A stretch of 64,000 nt of DNA, taken from Timema cristinae (lineage: Eukaryota > Arthropoda > Insecta > Phasmatodea > Timematidae). Under the pieces are notes generated by a model. It made no database searches and was not told the DNA's origin. It saw only the letters and a list, made by a program, of their open reading frames with translations. Positions 38,201 through 52,157 of this stretch are shown here, piece by piece. Position 1 is the stretch's first letter; each line of letters begins with the position of its first letter. A program made the position numbers and the translations under genes. Location of the stretch: NCBI GenBank assembly GCA_039000515.1, contig JBCFYV010000001.1, positions 59,578,234 to 59,642,233 of the forward strand, in the 5' to 3' direction.

Positions 38201-40624
38201 TTCAATTTAGTATAAAAAAAAATTACAAAATTTTTTAACCTAAAAAAAAAAACCCCCCAAAAAAGAAAACCAAATGTTATAAATTTTTTTTAGAAACCTC
38301 ACCTAACTAAAATGTTTTCTTTTTTTAAATTTAAGATTATTGTTTTTTGTGTTAAAAAAAAGATTCACTAATTTTTTAATTTTTTGGGGACTGCCCCGAA
38401 AGAACATATCAGTTTCCGGGCAATCTGCATGGAATAAAACAAAAAAACCCCTTTTTTAAAAAAAATAACGTGTCCGGGTTTCATTTTGGAGGGGTTAAAA
38501 AAAATTCCCCCCCCCCCATTTTTTTCAGAAAATTTTTCCCCCCCGAAAAAGTTTCTTTATGGACAAAAACCCCCCCCCAAACAATCCAAAAAAAGTAAAA
38601 TTTCCCAATTTTTTTTAGATCAGGCTAACTTGCTCATACAAAAATTAAGGTATTGATAAAAAATTTTTTCAAGTTTTCGGGGGAGGGGGGGGTATGGCCC
38701 CCCGGCCCCAATGGAAACGTCACTGACATAAAGTATTTTTTTTAAAAAATTTATTTTTTGGGATTTTTTTTTAAGACAATCCCCAAATGGGCATAGACTA
38801 GTTATATTTTTTTTTAAAAGTTTTTTGGGTCAAAAAAATTGGGGGTTTTTCAATTTTTTTTTAAATTTTAAAAAGAAAAATTTAAAATTCTTTAAAATTT
38901 TAAAAAAAACCAACCTTTTGGGAGCGTTTTTTATTTTTTTACAGGGGTTTTTAAATTTTTTTGAGAGAAATTGGGGGGGGGGGGGGCCCCTTTAAAATAC
39001 CCCCAACCCCCCAAAAAAAAAACCCAAGGGGGGTAAGAACCCCCCCCCCCCCGGCCCGGAGCCCCCCCCCTAAAAACCCCCGATCCTCTCAAAAATATTT
39101 TTTTCGTATTTTTTAAAAATTTAAAAAAGGGCCTTAACCCGGGGGGAAACAAACCCCGGGGGCCTTTGATTTGTACGCCCCACTGAGCACCCCCCCGGGC
39201 TCGTCCCGGGGCCCCCGGGCTGTCTTCACTCTGTTTAAAACAGATTTTGTAAAGGGTATACGAAATTTGGGGCAGTAAATGTATGACGTTTAATATCATG
39301 ATGACGATACTAAAAGCCCCCTCGTCTTTAAAAGGCTTTTTGTGCCAATTTTAAAAATTATAATTACGGGGAAAAATCATGTTGGTTAAATACCCTATTA
39401 TTTTTAAAATTTTGTCCATCACAACTCCCCAAATTTTTAAAATGAAGAGTAACCGGGCAGGGGACGACCCGGGAAAAATTCCCGTGGAAAAACGTTGGGT
39501 AGTAACCAAAAAAACCCCCGGGGTTTTTATTCCCGTTTGTTTTTTTTTTTAAATTTTTAAAAAATAAAAATTTTAGATCGGCCATAAACTTTATTATCAA
39601 AAATAAAATTTGGTTATTAAAATTTTCAAAATGCAAAATATTCTAAAAAACAAAAAAGTCTCAAAAAAAACCCCTTTTTTTTTTACTAAAAAATTCTTTC
39701 AAAAAACCTTCGTAAAAAAAACACCCACCCCCACTCTCCAAAAACCCCCTATCCCTAAAAGATTTAATTTTCTGGCCCCCCTTTTCTATAAAAAGTTTAA
39801 TGTGTTGTATATTTTAAATTTTATCTGTCAAGAATCTTTAGTCTTTTTTTAAATTTGTCGAAAAAATTTTTTCATTCCCAAAAAAAAGGAGAATAGATAT
39901 AACTCCAATCTCAAATTAAAAAACCCTTATTTTAAAATTTTTTAAATTTAATCGTACCTGTTTTAGTTTCCCCAAATTTTTAAATTTTGGGGTGTAATAA
40001 AAATTTTTCCCAAAAAAAAAAAAAATTTTACTTTCACCCATCACACTCGACTAGTGGGCAAATTGGAAATTGTTACTTCGATTTAAAAAAAGGGCCCACT
40101 TATCAATCTTTTGAGGCCAACCCCGTGTTGTAAATGTGTATTAAATACCGGGATGAGGGGTTTATAAACGATTTAGATCAGTGCTTCATAGAAAGGCCAT
40201 TTTACTCAAGCATTTTATATACCAACAAATTATTACACTTTATTTTAGACTACTGAAAAATTTTTTTGTGGATCTGTTCTCAATAAATCCCCCTAGATGT
40301 GAAACGGGTTGAAGACATCTTAAAAGTGGATTAATAAATATTATTTAAGAAATACTTCAATAACGGCTTTTTATCACACACACAAAAAAAAACAACTTTT
40401 CCCCTGAAACTTTTTTATATGACACACTTCTTGGAGATTTTAAATAACTTGTATTGTTTATAACATTCTTTATTAAAGAATTTGTATTACATTAACTATT
40501 TTTTGTTTTCGTTAACAGCAATATGATTTATATAAATAAATTGATAAATGTTCAAAATGATAACATTAACTTCCATACACTTATCACTTCACTTTTTTAA
40601 AAATTTATTAGCAAATAGTTTTTT

Positions 40625-40672
40625 TTATTATTATTATTAGCACCGCGTTTTACTACCCATTCGGGTTATACG
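40625..40672 (-). mobile_element. SINE 3' terminus fragment
   Basis: The plus strand reads (TTA)n, then agcaccgcgttttactaccc and attcgggtta, the reverse complement of the family terminus. No head was found next to it, so it is probably a truncated copy. Confidence 0.6.
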
Positions 40673-43319
40673 CAAAACAAATAGTTAATAAACAAACGTG
40701 AGAGAGTTTGACTCCAGTGTATTCAAAACAAAGCAAAATCACAAATAAAGACGGAACATTCTTAGTTATACTGGGTATTTTACCAAAAACAGTCCTCATT
40801 CCTCACTTTCTCTTCTTATAATTTATAGCCCATTTTTATTGCAGGTAAATACGGAACACTTAAAAGTTGTAGAATAATTCAAATGATTCTCATACATAGG
40901 GAATTTCGATTCACAACAAAACTTCGATGAAGAAATTCATTTTTACATCAACTAATAATACCCGAAAAAATACTCCATAGCGTGCATTATTTTTTTCGTG
41001 TGTTGAAACAGTTTTGAGAAAATGAAAGTGTGCACCGAAAAAGAGAGAATGGCAAAGAACTGCACTGGGGGAAATAATGAAATCTTAAGAAACCTTGTTT
41101 AGGCTCAGGAAAACATATTGTTGACTTCTTTTAGAGATGTGGGCGTTAGCTGTAGGGGGGACCATATAGCTCGAGTGTAGCCCGAGGCTTATCGGCCGGG
41201 ACCGAGGGAAAAGTACAGACCGAACACATCCAAGTCAGAGATCATTCACGGTGTTTACCCGCATTTACCCGTAGAGAAGTTAGTATTAAGCACCCTTGGC
41301 TAAAAAAAATTTAAATTCAAACTTATACACCATAGTTATACGAATAGATAGTTTTAAAAATTTCCGCAATGTGAAATTTTTTGGGGAGATTGTTGAATTT
41401 TAAAGAAATGCCGGCTTTTATTAAATATTTATAATTGTTAAATATAACTTATATTCATTAAAAACCTCACATCACTTAATTTAAAAGTATGGGGAGTTCC
41501 CCCCCCCTGGGGTGGTCCAAAAATCCCTTTTTTTGGTTCTTCGAGCTCTGTTGCTATTATGCATTTTTTTGAATACCTTCAAAAAATGCCCTTTTGTGTA
41601 ACACTGTCCCGCTTTTGCATTTTTTCTTGTTTTGTCGGGGAGCACCTCTTAATTTCCCCTTTACCCAGAATTTTTTTATCGAGCGTCAGGGGACCTCTTT
41701 AAAATTTTCCCCCTTTTTGTATTTTTTTTTTCGTTCCCCCGTTTGGGGAAAAAAATTGTCGCGCTCGGGGGGTTATGACAAAATTAGAATTTTTGAATTT
41801 TAAACCTTTTTTTTTTTAAAAAAAATTTTTTAAAAAATTTTTTTCATATTATTTTATTTAAAATTTAAAAAAAATGTTTTATCTAATAAAATTTTTAAAA
41901 AAATTTTTTTTGAAAAATTTAATTTTTTTTCAGTTCAAATAGGTTTACATTTTATAATAAAAATTTCCAAATTTACCCCGGTTTTTTTCCACTCTTTTTT
42001 CCCGAATTGACATCAAAAAACTCTGGCCCCCGGGAAAAAAGAAAAAACTTAAATTTCTGGAGAAGTTTCAAAATTTTTCCCCAGAGCTTGAGCTCTTGGG
42101 GAAACAAGCAAAAATTCTTTTGAAAAGGAAAATTTTTAAAAAACGAAAGTTTCAAATGAAGTAATTTTTTTCTCTCGTGCAAATTTCCCCTTTGGGGGGG
42201 TTTGACCCTTTAAAAATTACAGAGCTGGAAACAAGCAATTTGAATTTTTTACCCTCCCTTTAACTAACGGGAAATAAATCAAAAAACATAATCAGACTAA
42301 TAAAATTGGGCACGCCCAAAAATTTTAAAACCCCCAGAAAACAAGCAATTTAAAAGGTCATTTCAGTACAAAAAAAAGCTCTTCTTTTTCCTTTTTTTTT
42401 TTTAAATTTTTTTTTTTTTCCCGTGGACAAGATTGGTTTCTATGTTTAATTGGCCCATACACACCCTTTCCCCAAAAACAAAAAGGGTTTTATAATGGCC
42501 CCCGGTTTAAATAGCCCATTTTAAAATTTATTCCCCTATTCTAGGGTTATCTATTTTAAAATTTACTGCAAAACTAAATGAGAGAAAGGGGTTTAGGTGT
42601 CCCGGAGGGGGGAAAAACCAAGTTAAAAAAAAAAAGAGGTATTTCCCTCCCCCTTTTTTTTTTTTTTAGTGTTTTAGTTTCCCCCCCTAAAAGAATGTGT
42701 GTATAAGGGAACGGGTACTACGTACAAAAAGGGAAAAGGTGTCATTTTTGGGTTTGGGGGGATAGCTCCCCTAAATCGGAATCAAAGTTTACCCCTTTTT
42801 TGGGGATGCCAAAAAAATTTTTTTTGGTTTTGATTTTATACTACATACATTTGGTAAAATGTAAAAGAACTTAATTAAAAAAAACATGTACAACTTAATA
42901 CAAAAAAAATATTTTTTTACCCCCGGTGTGTTTTAAAAACAAAAAAAAATTTACCATTTTTCCCCTTTTTTCACCTGTACATAAAAGACCCGGGAATCAA
43001 CTGCCCGTTTACTGTAGTTCCCTTTTTTAAAACCCCCTAGTTAACTTTGTTCCAAAAATTATGATAGAACTTTAGATTTCCCCCACATTTTAAAACTTTT
43101 TACCCCCCCTTTCCCTTTATGGATGCTTTTTCCTAATGGGTTAATGGTTTTAAAAAAAAAAAAGAATTTACCAAAACCTTCCTTTATTTCTTTCGGTTGA
43201 ATCATTTTTTCAAAAACACAGGGTAGTTAAAGGGGAAAAAACATTTTTTTTATCTCAAAAAACCCGGGGGTTACAAGGGGGGTTTTTGGGATAACCCAAT
43301 GGGGAGAAAAAACCCGGGG

Positions 43320-43382
43320 GGTAATAATAAAAAAAAATAATAAAAAAAATAAAAATAATAATAAAAAATAAAAATAATACAA
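43320..43382. repeat. (AAT/AAAT)n microsatellite
   Basis: A run of taataa, aaataa and ataata units of about 60 bp. The neighbouring gaatctcttgtggggt resembles a SINE B-box region, so it may be a SINE tail. Confidence 0.6.
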
Positions 43383-43814
43383 GAGGTTAAAATTTTCCCC
43401 TTGGGTTTGAATCTCTTGTGGGGTTTTGGTGACCCTTAGAGGGCCCTTTTTTTTGGCCGGGTTTGTTAGGGAAGGGGAATTTTGAAAATTTTAATGAAAA
43501 AAATTAAAAAAAAATTTTTGTTTAATGAAAAATTTTTAAATTTTAAACCCAACTGGGGTTTCAGCACAATGGTTTTTCCCCGTGAATTTTTCCATTTTCA
43601 AGGAAATATTAGGATTGGTTTACAAGGGGTTGTTTGGATGGGGTTGGTCCAATTTAATTTCATCAAATCGCCCCAATTTTTAAAAACTGGGTTTTTTTAG
43701 GGAACCCTTTTAAAACAAAGTGAAAGTTTTAGCAAAAAACCCAGAAAAAATAAGGGCGCATTAAAAATTTTCACGGAAAATTTTAAAGAAGACTTGGATG
43801 TGCTTTTCCATATT

Positions 43815-44245
43815 TTTTAATGTAACCCTTCTACCTGACTCAGGGGGTGACCGGGGGCCCAATTTTGGGCCAAAACTAACTGGCCAGGGGACCGGGCCCA
43901 AAAATTGGGGCCCCAAAAACCTGGCTCAGGGGGGGGACCGGGCCCAAAATTTTTTCCCCTCTACCTGACTCAGGGGGGGACCGGGCCCCCAAATTTGCCC
44001 CAAACCCAACTGGGGAGGGGGTGGGCCAGACCAAAAAAAGGGCCCCAAAATACCCTTAGGGGGGGACCCGGGCCCAATTTGGCCCCCTTTTCCCGACCAG
44101 GAGTGCCCCAAACCCCAAATTTTCGCCAAACCAACTGGCTCGGGGGTGACCGGGGCCCAAATTTCCCCAATTCCGGTCAGGGGTGGGCTGGCCCCCCCAA
44201 ATTTTTAATTTCCCGGGTCCAAAGGGGTAACCTGACCCGAATGTG
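43815..44245. repeat. GC-rich minisatellite, unit about 43 bp
   Basis: About nine to ten copies of a module with ctg(a/g)ctcagggg, gaccgggccc, aaattttg and ccaaaccaa. It stands out sharply from its AT-rich surroundings. The glycine- and proline-rich open frames on both strands follow from the repeat. Copy lengths vary from 38 to 48 bp, partly because of sequence error. Confidence 0.75.
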
Positions 44246-47200
44246 GCCCAAATGAAAACCAACAAAAAAAAAAAATAGGTCCAAAAAAAGCACTCCCGGG
44301 CCGAAACAATTTTTTTTGAATTTTTTTTTTAAAAATGAATTAGCAAACAGTTTTCAAAATTATGCTAAAAGGGGTAGGGCTAAAAATTTAAATACCCCCA
44401 AAAATTTTTTTGGGGTTCTTTAATTGGGGGACCCCTTCAAAGATTAATCTACCCAAAATATTCTTTCCCCCCAAAATTTTTTTTTTTTTTTTTTAAAAAA
44501 AAATGATTGATTTGGTTTTTTTTTCTTGTTTTTTTTTTTTAAAATTTTCTTTAGACACTTTTAATTTTTAATGTTAAAGTCAAAATTTTAAAACCCACTT
44601 TTAAAAAATTTTACAAAGACAAAAAAATTTTGGGGTGGGGGGGAAACATATGTTGAGTTTAAAAAATTTAAAAAAAGGGTTTGAGCAAATTTTTTGCCCC
44701 CTCAAGTCAGTGGTCAGCGGGCCCCAAAAAAAAAGGAGGAATTTGACGATCCCCTTCTTTTATGTATTTTTTCCCTTTTGGAAAATGTGAAAAAAAATTA
44801 GTTTTGATTGCTGGGTTTGGGTGCGATGATTTTCCCGAATATGTCTTCTACCTTTTTTTGGGGTTTTAATTTGGGGATTAACTGAACGGGCCCACAAATT
44901 TTGGGGTTTCCCCCCCCTTTTTAAATAAAATAACTTGGCCCAAATTTAAAAAAAAAAAGGGGGTTGGGGGCCAATTCGGGGGAAACCTTTTGGGGGTTTT
45001 TTTATCTGGGGCCCAATTTTGGGGGTACCCCAAAAAAAAAATTTTTTTACCCCTGCCCCCCACCATCTTTGAAAATATAAAATTATTTTTGAAAAAAAAG
45101 AAACCCTTTTAATTTTTTTTACCATGTTTTGGGCTTGGCTTTTGAGTAAAAATTTTCCAAACCTTTCCCTTTCCTTTTATATAAAAAGGGATCAGGTTTT
45201 TTTTCAAAGGATTTATTTAGATAAAAACGCTTTTTGGGAAAAAAAAAATTAGCAAACATTTAAGTTCCAAGAAGAATCGGTCAAAAAAAAGGGGGAAATC
45301 AAAATAACAACCCGTATGTAAAATTGGGGATGGGGTTTATCGAAAAAAAAATATCCTTTTTTTTAAACTTTTAAATTATCGGAAAAAAAATATGATCCGT
45401 AAAGTATCGAAGGGAAAAATTTTAAAAAATATGTTTTTTAAATTTTAATGGGGAAAAAAATTTTTTCCCAAAATTTTTTAGAAAATAAAAATTTTTGGGG
45501 GAAAAAAATTGTATTTTTCTACTAAAAAAAAAAAATTAAGGGGTTTTTAAAAATTTTTTTAAAAAAAATTTTTTAAAAATGCATTTTCACTTTTAGAGGA
45601 GTAGCAGTTTATATCACGTGTGCACTTTAAAAACCCCTAAATTTGTTTTTTGGGGGTTTTTTAAAACCTTTATATCTAAAAAATTTTTGGGGCAATAGCC
45701 CCAAATCAGGGTCTTTGGGGGCCCCCCAATTTTGGGAAAAATGCCCCCATTGTTTTAATTTTCAAAAACCCCGCACCCGTTTTTTTAAAATCATAAGTTC
45801 TTTTTTTCCCCCTTTTGAAAGTAAAAAAAATTTTTTTTATACTTTTTTTTTTTAAAACCTAGTTTTTTTTTGAACAAAAAACTAAAAAAGAAGAAAAAAA
45901 AATGAAAATTTTCGGTCTAATGTTTTATCCGTTTATTTTTTTATTTTTTAAAATTTTTTTAAAAGTTTAAATTTTCTCCTTTTTATGGGAAAAAAAAAAT
46001 TTTATTATCACTTTTTTTTTTAAAACCCCCTTTTTTTGAGTTTTTTAATGATCTTTTTTGGTAGTTGAAAAATTTTAAATTTGAGTATGCCCATTTTATT
46101 TTTATGTTTTGTTTTGTTGATACAATTTAATTAAGTTTTTTGTGAAGCAAAAGAGTGAAAAATTTTGGGGGAACATGAGGGGGAAATATTTTTGAAATAG
46201 GAAGTAGTAAAACAATTGAGTGAAATAGGGGAAGCAACTTAATGAAATAGTGAAAAACATGATAAAAAAGTGGGCCCCCTTTTTTCCCAAAAAACAAAGG
46301 GGGGGAAGGAAAAGGGGGGTTTAAAAATTTTTTTTGTGTGGGGGAAGGGGGGAAAAAAAAAAGCTAAAGTTGGGTTTAAAGTGAAAAAAAGGTGGGAAAC
46401 CCTTAAAAGCATCCCAGAAAAATTTTAATTTGGGGGGGGTTTAAAAAAAGTGGGGGGGAAAAAAAAAAAAAATTCACATGAGTTGCTCAGGGCTTTCAAA
46501 AAGGGGCCCCAAAATAGCTGATAAAAAAAAAAAAAATTACGTTTAAAAAAATTAAAAAATTTAAGAAAAGGGTGCGACCCCCCCCCAAAAAAAAAGGGGC
46601 CCAAAAAAGTAGAACGCAAATGGAACCCCCAATTTAAAAAAACTTTTATTTTAAAAGTGCCAAGCAAAACTTTAAAGCAGACCCCAAACTTAAATTGTGT
46701 GGGAATTCCCCTTTAGAACAAAAAAAAAAACTTCTTTTTTTTTCTTGAGGGTTTTCAGAGAATTGTACACGGAAAATGTAAACACGGTTTGCTGCAGCAT
46801 TTACTGTCACAAAAATTAAAAAAAAATTTTGTCTTGAACTATCAAAAAGGGGTAGCGAAAAAAAAATGAAGTTGATTTTAAAAAGTTATTCAAAAAGGGG
46901 TAAGAAAAAATTTTTGAAAATTTTATTTTACAAAACTTTTGTTTGAATCTAGAAATATTAAAAGTAATTTCCCAGCAATAAATTCAATGAAAAAAATTTT
47001 TTCCCCAAAAAAAAAATTTATCAAACCAAAATTTTGAAAAGCTTGATTAAGAAGGGAACCCTTGGGGTGAATTTTTTTTATTTTGCAAAGGTCCCCGGGG
47101 ATCACAGATGGGTTTTTTTAATTGAAAAACGGCAAATAATGTGAGGGAAAAAAATAATGATGTGTTTACAAAAAAAAGCGAAATATTAAAAATTTTAAAG

Positions 47201-47558
47201 GGGACAAAGTTATAATTTTTTTAAAAAAAAACAAAAAATTAAAGCAAAAAATTTTAAATACCAATATTTTTTTTAAAGGGGGAAAAAAAGTACCCAAAAA
47301 TTTTGGGCAAAAAATTTTCTCAAATATGTTTCCCTCGTTTCCGATTTTTAGCAAGTACAGCTAAAACTATTTTCCTAATTTTTAAAAGAAAAATTTTTTA
47401 TACAAAGGGATAAGAATACACCCCTTTTCCCCCTTAAATTTAACAAACCAAATTTTGAAAAATGATCCCAGTTATTAACCCGGGCGTGAATCGTCGGTTG
47501 GGGAGAGCTTTTAAAAGGGTGGAAATCTTTAAAGTTTGCTTGCCCTTAAAAATTCGAG

Positions 47559-48075
47559 CTACTCAAAGGGGAAAGGTTTTTGCTCTTCCCCAAAAAATAA
47601 AGCAAGCATAAAAATAGCACAATTGGACAATTTTGATGACCAAAACAAACCTTTCTGAAATGGAGGCAACCCTGATAAAGTTTTGATTGTCTTTTCACAC
47701 GTCACACATAAACCGATCCGCCTTTTCAGCTCATGATAAGGAAAGGGAAGGTTTATTGGCAGATACCTTAGAAGCTTAAAAAGCCCGATAAATTGTGATA
47801 TCCCAACCTGGGGTGCATACAATTTATACTTCAAAAGTAATATTACACAGCCCAAAAAAGTTCCCACCTGTTCAGTGCAATTATTCATTATGAAAAACTA
47901 TCAAGACCGTTGGCACGGTAGACAAACAGACCCTGTGGACTGATGAAGGTGTGACATGATATAAGAAAAATGACCCTAAGGCCAGATGAGTTTTCGAATT
48001 ATTTTGGAAATATTTGCAGGAAATGGGAAAAAAATTTTTAATAAACTCAACCTTTTTGGCCCAAAATTTTTTCAA
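47559..48075 (-). other. Cleaner island with two adjoining open frames
   Basis: Two minus-strand open frames, 48075-47881 (64 codons) and 47888-47559 (109 codons), overlap by a few bases in different frames. The sequence lacks the homopolymer smoothing of its surroundings, and amino-acid composition is more normal (HELKRRIGLCVTCEKTIKTL is one stretch). This could be a frameshifted fragment of a real or transposon gene, but I recognise no family. It may equally be a better-polished patch of noncoding DNA. Confidence 0.25.
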
Positions 48076-51000
48076 AGCTACTTAGGAAAAAATTATTCAC
48101 GTTTTTTTGAGAGGGTTTTTCCCTTCTGTCCCAACTTTTGGGAAGCTTTTTTGCTAAGGTATTATTTAAAATAAAATGTTCCCGAAGAAAATAAAAATGT
48201 TTCAATTTTAAAATACAACAAAGGCTAAGAAAAGAAAGTAATAACCCCTACAGAAACTTCAATGCAAATATTTTAAAGAAATCTTAAATTTTTTTGTAAG
48301 ACAATTTTATGACATGAATATTGGGATTGGGACCGTTTTGAAACTTTATTTCCTGTTGAGAGTCACACAGATTCATAGATAAGGAAATTGGTATTTTTAA
48401 AAATTTTGTCCCCAAGCTGTAATTGTTCTTATTTTTGATTTTATAACATAATTTTTTCTCGGGGGCAAGTGTTTTTTTTAAAAGGGCTCCTTAATCCTCC
48501 ATGGAATGTTCCTTTTCCCAAACGGGGGAAATTTGTGGGGAAAAAAAACACGTTGAGATTTTACGTGTGGTTGGATAAAAAACACACCAAAATTACAACA
48601 AAACCAGCAAAATTCAAGGGGGAATTATTGAATGTGAAGAAAAAGGAAGAATGGCCATTCATATATTATAAAAATGAAAACGCCCAGAGACATACGTTTT
48701 TTCGTGAACATTTTGGTTTTTTGTATGAAGAAAAACGCTTTGCAACTGGATTTTCGAAAACACTACTATTGGTATATCAAAGTGCCAGAAGAACATGACT
48801 TTTATAAGAAACAAAAAAAAATTATTTTTACCCCGACATGGGGGATCGTAGATAAAAAATTTGTGGGGGGCGGTTTAAAAATTTTTTTATTTTTAAAATT
48901 TTTAAAAGATAAAAAAGTAAAAAAAGAAAATTTTTTCAGGAATATGATAAAAACTTGACAAAAAACCCCAAATGTTTTTCTTACATTAACTTAAAAGGTT
49001 TAAAGTTAAGCTTGATCCATTTATTTTAAAAAAAAAATCCATTTTTATTTTTTTTAAATTTTCGCAAAAGGTTCAATCATTTTCTCCTTGGAAAGTGCTC
49101 TCACTACCTGGGAGTCCCGCCTTCCTCCCCCCTCCCCCTTATGTGCGCAGCGCACAAAAATCAAACAACATCACTGGACTGTGAAGCACACTTCCATACA
49201 AAGTTTTTGGGATTTTTCAAAACAAGGGATGACTACTGAAGTATGACATTAACTTAAGGAATAAATTGTTACAAAAATAAATATTAATTTAAATAAAAAA
49301 GACAATTATAAAAATGGTATCGACAATATAATGTAAATAGGGGGGGATGCAGTTCGGTACCCATACCAAGCCGCCACTGAACCGAGTTTTAAACAGGAGC
49401 AAAAACTCAAAATATCATTTAATACTTCAGTGCCACAAATTGTTACATTTAGAAGCATCTTTAAAACTAAAAAAACCATTAAAAAATATGGTTAATGGAG
49501 GAAGGCATTTTAAATTTCCCCAAAAACGATGATACATTACCTAAGATTTTTTCCTAAATCCCAATTGCAAATCTTTTGAAATATGGGTCCCCGGTCAAGA
49601 TTGGAATAATTGCTAACTTTTGTAAACGCAAAAAAAATGTTTTTACTAATGCAAACGCTGAAAAAAAATTCAAATCATTATAATTTTTAAAAATTTTTAA
49701 TTGCCCTTTAATATAAATATTTTTTAAAATAATTTCTCATTAACATTATAAACGTTTTTTATTTTAAACTTGTGAAACACAATTTTTTTTAAAAAATATA
49801 TTTTTATTTTAATTTTAAGATTTATTCAAAAAATATGGGTTCTCAAAATGTGTAGAAAAAAAATTATTTGCCTTTTAAAAAGGGAAAATTTCTTTTAAAA
49901 TATTAAACGGGTCAATGAATACGGGAGAACCCTAGATGAAAAAAAGAATTTTTTTTTCTATTTTTTTTGTTTTTTATTTTTGTTCAAAAACTATTAGGTT
50001 CATCAAAAAAAGTTTGGGGGAAAAATTTTTTTTTATCTTAAGAAGGAGTAAAGCGAGCTTTAAAAAAACTAAAAACGGATCACTGGGTAGGGAAAAAGTA
50101 GGCCGAAAAAATTTAACAATATGGCGGGAAAGGCAATATGGGGACCATGATATGGGGATGTGACCAATTTTTTTTGCATTTCCATTTGTGTTAATAAGGC
50201 CCATTAAACAAATTTAGGGCACATATAAGTTCATACGGGGGGCATGAGTACTCCGTATTAATCCACTTTTTAAAAAAACATTCACTACTTTTACGTGCGA
50301 CGTTTAAACTACAGACGTTGTTTATAAAATTCTATCAAATAGATTATTTAAATATTGAAAACAATAGAAAAAGAAAGCCCTGCCCTTTTCATTTGCTTTG
50401 CAACAAATAAACTTGACTTACTCATTGATAAAAAGGAAGGGGTGGTATGGTCGCAATCGCCATGGAATTAGGGGTGATTGATAAATAAAGAGAAAAAAAT
50501 ATAAAAATAATGATGAGCAAAGGGAAAATTGAATATTTGGTTGCAGAAAATCAGTGTAATAAGAAATGGTAATGTAATTTTCCCCCAGTCCAGCCTACTA
50601 AACATTTAATTCAAGCAGAGTGATTAAAAAAAAAAAGTTTTTTATTTTGATACAGATCCGATACCGGAACTAATACAGCCAAAGTATCGGGGAAAAAATA
50701 TCGGTAAAAAAATTATAGTATCGAAAGGAAAATATCGATATAAAAAAAATATTTTAACTTTTTCCCCACGTTATGAGACTTTTTGAAATAAAATAAAAGA
50801 AAGGTAATAAGACATATTGACCCTTTTTATTTTGTGATTCTCGTGAATTAAACTGAACAAATAATTTTTATTCATAAATATAATTTATACTATAAAAATG
50901 AGTTAGTGAGTATAGCTGTGATTTAAAATCTATAATCCCTTTTTTTAGTTCCAAAGGAAACCCCCGCCCTCTATACACACACAGCGGGGGGAAACTTTAA

Positions 51001-52057
51001 GCATTTCCCCAAAATCTTTGAGGTCCCAAATTTTATTTTTCTGTCGTTGATGACATTAAAAAATTGGTGGGGTGAATCGACAAAGGGAAATTATTGTTGA
51101 CCACTAAAACCTACACAATTAAGGTTTATAAATAATTATTTGATTTTATTTTATAACTCCCCGCAAATCATTTTAAATCCTATGTGTCGGGGGTGATATC
51201 CAACGAAAAAACTTGTTTCATTCTTTTTCAAACTTGTTGACGAGGTGTAAATGAAGAACGGGGGGGGAGACCAAGCTTAGAGTCGGGTGGGGGCTGGTTG
51301 GATCAATAGTTTAGAATGAATACACCAACCTTGCCGTATAAAAGAAAGCACGTTGGCTACTCAGGGGCACACCCCAAAGTGGCGAGGGGCCTAACACCCC
51401 CAAAAAATTTTAAAAAAACTTTTAAACCCAAAAAAATAAAACTAAAAAATGGACAAAAATTTTGTCGAATAAAAAGGGGGAGGTTTTGGCACCCGGATTT
51501 TATTTTGACAGCGGGTTTTGGGTTTTTAGTCCCCCCACTCATCCCCAACACATTTAAAGATAATTTGGGTTCACCATTGGGTTTATTCACAACAAGCAAT
51601 CTATTACTTTTTAAACATTGTCAAAACCCATGATAAAATTAATTTTGGGTAAAAGGAGGGAATTTTAAATTTTTAAAAATATTTTAAAGTCTTGATTTAA
51701 GTATCCGTTTGAATCGAAACATTTTTTTTTTAAAGGGCGAATCACACAAACTACAACGCTTTCATATATTGAAGCTACCCTAAATTTTTTAATTTCATAA
51801 TGTAGAAAATTGTTAATTTAAATTTCAAAGAAGTAATAAGTATCAAAGTTCAATTGACACAAAATTGATAAATGGTTAATTTCGTACCCTTAAACAAAAT
51901 ACAAATTATTTTCATTCCTTTTTTCTTTTTACTTTCCTTTTTCACTGGAGTAAAAGTTTTTAGATTGGTGTTTTGGGGGGAGGCTGATATTATGGCGGTG
52001 GTTTAGTGCAATATGTATTTAATAAAATGCCTTTTAAAAATGTCGAGATTTGAACTG

Positions 52058-52157
52058 NNNNNNNNNNNNNNNNNNNNNNNNNNNNNNNNNNNNNNNNNNN
52101 NNNNNNNNNNNNNNNNNNNNNNNNNNNNNNNNNNNNNNNNNNNNNNNNNNNNNNNNN
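52058..52157. other. Assembly gap, 100 N
   Basis: Exactly 100 N, the second scaffold join of unknown size. It marks the change from noisy contig B to clean contig C and truncates the copia fragment that follows. Confidence 0.99.

Larger units (their letters stand above)
26334..52057. other. Low-quality contig interior, no gene supported
   Basis: About 25.7 kb of the same homopolymer-smoothed sequence without a partner in this window. Open frames are short, rich in K, F, P and G, and reflect A, T, C and G runs rather than coding. By symmetry it should be the reverse complement of the sequence just upstream of base 1. SINE fragments, simple repeats and a GC-rich minisatellite are listed separately. 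Somewhat cleaner islands occur at about 40120-41290 and 47560-48080. Frameshifts make any gene here unreadable, so absence of a call is not evidence of absence. Confidence 0.7.

Noticed and set aside
38931..39299. Proline/glycine-rich 122-codon ORF
   Set aside because: The sequence consists of long C and G runs in the noisy contig; a base-calling artefact rather than coding sequence.
43905..44265. Glycine/proline-rich ORFs on both strands
   Set aside because: Products of the GC-rich 43-bp minisatellite.
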